Translations under genes and position numbers: made by a program
Shown here: positions 61,401 through 64,000 of the stretch, piece by piece
Layout of the letters: every line of letters starts with the position of its first letter
How positions within the stretch are numbered: the first letter of the stretch is position 1
Notes under the pieces: generated by a model
Seen by the model: only the letters and a program-made list of their open reading frames with translations
Told to the model about the DNA's origin: nothing
The model's database searches: none
NCBI RefSeq assembly: GCF_028769735.1
Contig: NC_088173.1
Span: 70,554,463-70,618,462, forward strand
Reading direction: 5' to 3'
DNA length: 64,000 nt
Source of the DNA: Zonotrichia leucophrys gambelii
Lineage: Eukaryota > Chordata > Aves > Passeriformes > Passerellidae

Positions 61401-61496
61401 CCTGCTGCTGCAGGTGGGGGCTGAGATCCACGACACCCCCACCGTGCTGGTGGACAGGACCCTGACCGACATCTGCTTCGATGGAGCCGTGCTCTT
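52464..61496 (+). CDS. RTKN: RTKN (rhotekin), 5' part; 3' exons off the right edge
   Basis: Rhotekin is a cytoplasmic scaffold effector that binds RhoA-GTP through an N-terminal HR1/REM region. Exons seen for the long isoform: 52464-52568, 59636-59829, 61041-61102, 61249-61302, 61379-61496, in phase throughout (177 codons plus two bases). Exon 1a (MYRRDERSRSTVAEGSALDM) matches human MFSRNHRSRVTVARGSALEM. The HR1 exon begins EPELQRALERALRVREGARR and includes GELQRRQEAR. Then come PCRGTVCIS, DLRIPLMWKDTEYFRNKG and VDRTLTDICFDGAVLF. The anillin-like remainder, PH domain and C-terminus lie beyond 64000. An alternative exon 1b is at 55735. The 7-kb first intron is satellite-filled and includes about 26 partial copies of the HR1 exon. 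Confidence 0.95.
52575..52800. repeat. GGGAGCACC short tandem repeat
   Basis: Units CACCGGGAGCAG, CCCCGGGAGCACTGAAAG and the like repeat directly after the RTKN exon 1a donor. Confidence 0.8.
53490..53660. repeat. 54-bp tandem repeat, about 3 copies
   Basis: The unit includes TTCGCTCCGTTCGGTCCCGG, then TGCTCACGGTACCGGCTCC and TCTCGGGGGCTCCGG. The period is 54 bp (18-residue protein periodicity). Confidence 0.8.
53710..53723 (+). promoter_or_regulatory. CTCF consensus site in RTKN intron 1
   Basis: CCAGCAGAGGGCGC fits every position of CCRSYAGRKGGCRS. It sits in the only CpG-rich, non-repetitive part of the intron (about 53690-53960), between the two recognised first exons. Confidence 0.55.
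54120..55260. repeat. 14-bp CACCCCAAACCCTG minisatellite
   Basis: Over 1.1 kb of CACCCCAAACCCTG and CACCCCAAACCCCG units, interrupted by CACCTCGTTCTGTGCCCG in a longer register of about 60 bp. The plus strand is strongly C-skewed and the minus strand carries repeated GGGG and GGG runs. Confidence 0.9.
55735..55818 (+). CDS. RTKN: RTKN alternative first coding exon 1b
   Basis: MEVGGG followed by RRLRILEDLNMLYIRQIAAS matches the short human rhotekin isoform start (MQDRLRILEDLNMLYIRQMA). It is 28 codons in phase 0, with donor CAG|GTGCGA, joining exon 59636-59829 in frame. Another ATG at 55664 is out of this frame. A separate promoter must drive it; a likely acceptor-like CCCCCAG just upstream could instead make it part of a longer 5' exon. 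Confidence 0.88.
56054..56131 (+). promoter_or_regulatory. Candidate third RTKN promoter and exon 1c
   Basis: TATTTATA (56054-56061) is followed by a full palindromic CRE TGACGTCA (56067-56074). An ATG at 56117 then starts five codons (MEEPE) ending at GAG|GTACCG. The short frame is phase 0 and would join the HR1 exon in frame. Position, spacing and frame fit a start exon, but no homologous isoform is recalled. Confidence 0.35.
56180..56900. repeat. 30-bp minisatellite with 180-bp higher-order unit
   Basis: TTTGGGGTGCAGGATG and TGTGGGGTGCACGGT units repeat about every 30 bp. A six-unit block repeats at about 180 bp (the 60-residue plus-strand periodicity begins at CRMWFWGAGWVCG both times). 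Confidence 0.85.
57140..59635 (+). repeat. Tandem array of partial RTKN HR1-exon copies with 3' splice sites
   Basis: About 26 copies of an 80-110 bp unit precede the genuine exon at 59636. Each unit carries an intron tail (CTGACCCCCAATGTTC, then CCATCCCCAG) and the first 45-60 bp of the exon (GAGCCGGAGCTGCAGCGGGC onward), ending in GAGGGATTTTGGGG. The last copies (59260-59600) are nearly identical to the real exon start and the first ones (57140-57250) are the most decayed. Several copies have frame breaks, such as a TGA near 58437 and a TAG near 57731. The array is an intronic minisatellite seeded from the intron-exon junction. Confidence 0.92.
59850..61000. repeat. ~44-bp minisatellite in RTKN intron
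   Basis: Units containing ACACCCCAAAACCTGGGGGG then ACATGGGGGACAGGGCAGTG repeat for about 1.1 kb between the HR1 exon and the next exon. Confidence 0.9.
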
Positions 61497-61499
61497 GTG

Positions 61500-63230
61500 A
61501 GGGGGGAAGGGACCCCCGGGACCCCCACACCCCCTATGGGACCCTGACACCCCCCTATGGGACCCTGACACTCCCTTATGGAACCTGGCACTCCCCTATG
61601 GGAACCTGACACCCCCCTATGGGAACCTGACACCCCCTATGGGAACCTGACAACCCCTATGGGACCCTGACACCCCCTATGGGAACCTGACATCCCCCTA
61701 TGGGACCCTGACACCCCCCTATGGGACCCTGACACCCCCTATGGGACCCTGACACCCCCCTATGGGACCCTGACACCCCCCTATGGGAACCTGGCACTCC
61801 CCTATGGGACCCTGACACCCCCCTATGGGAACCTGGCACTCCCCAATGGAACCTGACACCCCCTATGGGACCCTGACACTCTCATATCCCCTCATGGGAC
61901 CTCTGACCCTCCCCATGGGACCCATGATCACTCCCCTAGGGGACCCCTGACACCCCCAAATCCCCCCCCCCATGGCACCTCTGAACCTCTCTGTGGGACT
62001 CCCAACCACCCTAATATGCCCCCATGGGACCCCTGATCATCCCCATGGGACCCTGTGGCACCCCCACACCCCGCTATGGGACCCTGCCACCCCTATGGGA
62101 CCCCTGAGCTTCTCTATGGGACTCCCCCAACCACCCTACACACCCCCAGGGACCCCTAATCCTTCCCATGGGACCCCCAGTACCCCCATACCTCTCCTCA
62201 GAACCCTGACACTCCCCTCGGGGACCCTGACACCCCCCTATGGGACCCTGGCACCCCCCTAGAGGACCCTGACACTCCCCTTGACACCCCCATGGGACCC
62301 TTGAGCCTCTCTATGGGACCCCTGGCTACCCCAATACACCCCTGGGACCCCTGATCACCCCCATGGGACCCCCTGGACCTCCACACCCTTGCTGGGACCC
62401 TGGCACCCCCTATGGGACCCTGATCACCCCCTATGGGACACTGATACCCCCCTATGGGCCCTTTGACACCCCATATTCCCCCATGGGACCCTGAGCTTCT
62501 TTATGAGACCCCTGAGCACCCCAATGCACCCCCTTGGGATCCTGACCCTCCCCATGGAACCCCTGATCACCCCCCTATGGGACACTGATACCCCCCTATG
62601 GGCCCTTTGACACCCCCATATTCCCCCATGGGACCCCTGAACCTCTTTATGGGAGCCCCGACTACCCCCACACACCCCCAGGGACCCCAAATCCCTCCCA
62701 TGGGACCCCCAACATCCCCACACTCCTCCCTGGGACCCTGACACTCCCCTAGGGGACCCCTGATCATCCCCATGGGACCCCTGAACTTCTCTATGGGACC
62801 CCTTCCACCCCCACAGCCCTCCCTGGGACCCCTCTATGGGACACTGCCACCCCCATGGGATCCCTGACCCTCCCCATGGTGCCCCTGACACCCCCACACC
62901 CCCCACGGGACCCTGCCACCCACATGGGACCCTTCTATGGGACACTGCCACCCCCCATGGGACCCCTCTATGGGACACTGCCACCCCCACGGGACCCCTG
63001 ACCCTCCCCATGGTGCCCCTGACACCCCCACACCCCCCACGGGACACTGCCACCCACATGGGACCCCTCTATGGGACACTGCTACTCCTGGGACTCCTGA
63101 CCCTCCCCATGGTGCCCCTGACACCCCCACACCCCCCATGGGACCCCTCTATGGGACACTGCCACCCCCATGGGACCCCTGCCACCACCAACCCCCACTT
63201 GTGGGCCTCTGACCCCTGACTTACTCTGCC
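61500..63230. repeat. 21-bp minisatellite in RTKN intron
   Basis: GGGACCCTGACACCCCCCTA units start immediately after the 61496 donor and run for about 1.7 kb. They become more irregular after 61860, with CCATGGGACCCCTGA variants and a longer block with GCCACCCCCATGGGA near 62830-63180. Confidence 0.9.
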
Positions 63231-63259
63231 CACGCTGGGAGGGACCCCTGCCCCAAACT

Positions 63260-64000
63260 CTCCCTTCCCTGTCCCTGCAGTGTCCCCACAGTCTGTGGGG
63301 TGGCCCTGGGGGTGTCCCCTGCTGGCACTGACCCTGCTGGCACTGACTCCTCTGTACCCTCCATGCTGGCACTGACCCCTTTGTGCCCCTTGTGTCAGCA
63401 CTGACCCCTGTGCCCTCCCTGACATTGACCTCCCAGTGCCCTTCCTGGCCTTGACCCCTCTGTGTCCCTTGGGCTGGCACTGACCCCTCTGTGCCCCCTG
63501 GCTCTGATCCCACTGTCACTGACCCCTCTGTGCCCCCTGGCACTGATCCCACTGTCACTGACCCCTCTATGCCCCCTGGCACTGACCCTGCTGGCACTGA
63601 CCCCTCTGTGCCCCCTGGCTCTGATCCCACTGGCACTGTCCCCTGTGCCCCCCTGGCACTGACCTCTGTGCCGCCTCATGCTGGCACTGCCCCCTGGGCT
63701 GTCACTGTCCCCTGTGCCTCAGGGCTGGCACTGACCCCTAGACTGTCACTGTCCCCTGTGCCAGACTGTCACTGCCCCCCCATGCTGTCACTGCCCCCGG
63801 GCTGTCACTGACCCCTAGACTGTCACTGTCCCCTGTGCCCCCCAGGCTGTCCCTGCCCCCATGCTGTCCCTGTCCCCATGCTGTCCCTGACCCCCATGCT
63901 GTCCCTGTGCCCTGTGTCCCCATGCTGTCCCTGACCCCGGGCTGTCCCTGACCCCAGGCTGTCCCTGACCCCCATGCTGTCCCTGACCCCGGGCTGTCCC
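63260..64000. repeat. 18-27-bp CTGACCCC minisatellite to right edge
   Basis: CACTGACCCCTCTGTGCCCC grades into CTGTCCCTGACCCCCATG units and continues to the window end, still in presumed RTKN intron. No further RTKN exon was found after 61496. Confidence 0.85.

Overview
The window looks like GC-rich, gene-dense vertebrate nuclear DNA, most likely a bird microchromosome. The reasons are short GT-AG introns, extreme GC content, nearly every intron and spacer occupied by a different C/G-skewed minisatellite, and proteins that align with vertebrate families. The species cannot be named from the sequence. Genes were identified by recognising conserved protein blocks and walking splice junctions by eye. 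For the seven genes fully contained here (PCGF1, LBX2, TTC31, CCDC142, MOGS, WBP1, INO80B) the exon sums are exact multiples of three with one stop.

Layout, left to right: TLX2 exon 1 (minus, rest off the left edge or missing); a 6.6-kb non-coding spacer; PCGF1 (plus, 9 exons); a 12.6-kb non-coding spacer with minisatellites and several AT-rich, homeodomain-site-rich islands; LBX2 (plus, 2 exons); TTC31 (minus, 13 coding exons, convergent with LBX2); CCDC142 (plus, 11 exons, head-to-head with TTC31); MOGS (plus, 4 exons); WBP1 (minus, 4 exons, convergent with MOGS); INO80B (minus, 5 exons, just upstream of WBP1); then RTKN (plus, running off the right edge, with at least two first exons).

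This is the order and relative orientation of the human 2p13 block TLX2-PCGF1-LBX2-TTC31-CCDC142-(MRPL53)-MOGS-WBP1-INO80B-RTKN, inverted as a unit. MRPL53 was not found in its expected slot. TLX2 and LBX2 are a paralogous remnant of the ancestral NK homeobox cluster; TLX1 and LBX1 are the other copy. The remaining genes are housekeeping-type (Polycomb, N-glycan trimming, chromatin remodelling, Rho effector) with CpG-rich promoters.

The most unusual feature is in RTKN. The 5' end of the exon encoding the HR1 (Rho-binding) region, together with its 3' splice site, has been amplified into about 26 tandem copies directly upstream of the genuine exon (57.1-59.6 kb). Also notable are an RRM at the C-terminus of TTC31, two abutting minisatellites of opposite strand skew between INO80B and RTKN, a GC-AG intron in PCGF1, and a possible third RTKN promoter with TATA-like and CRE elements.
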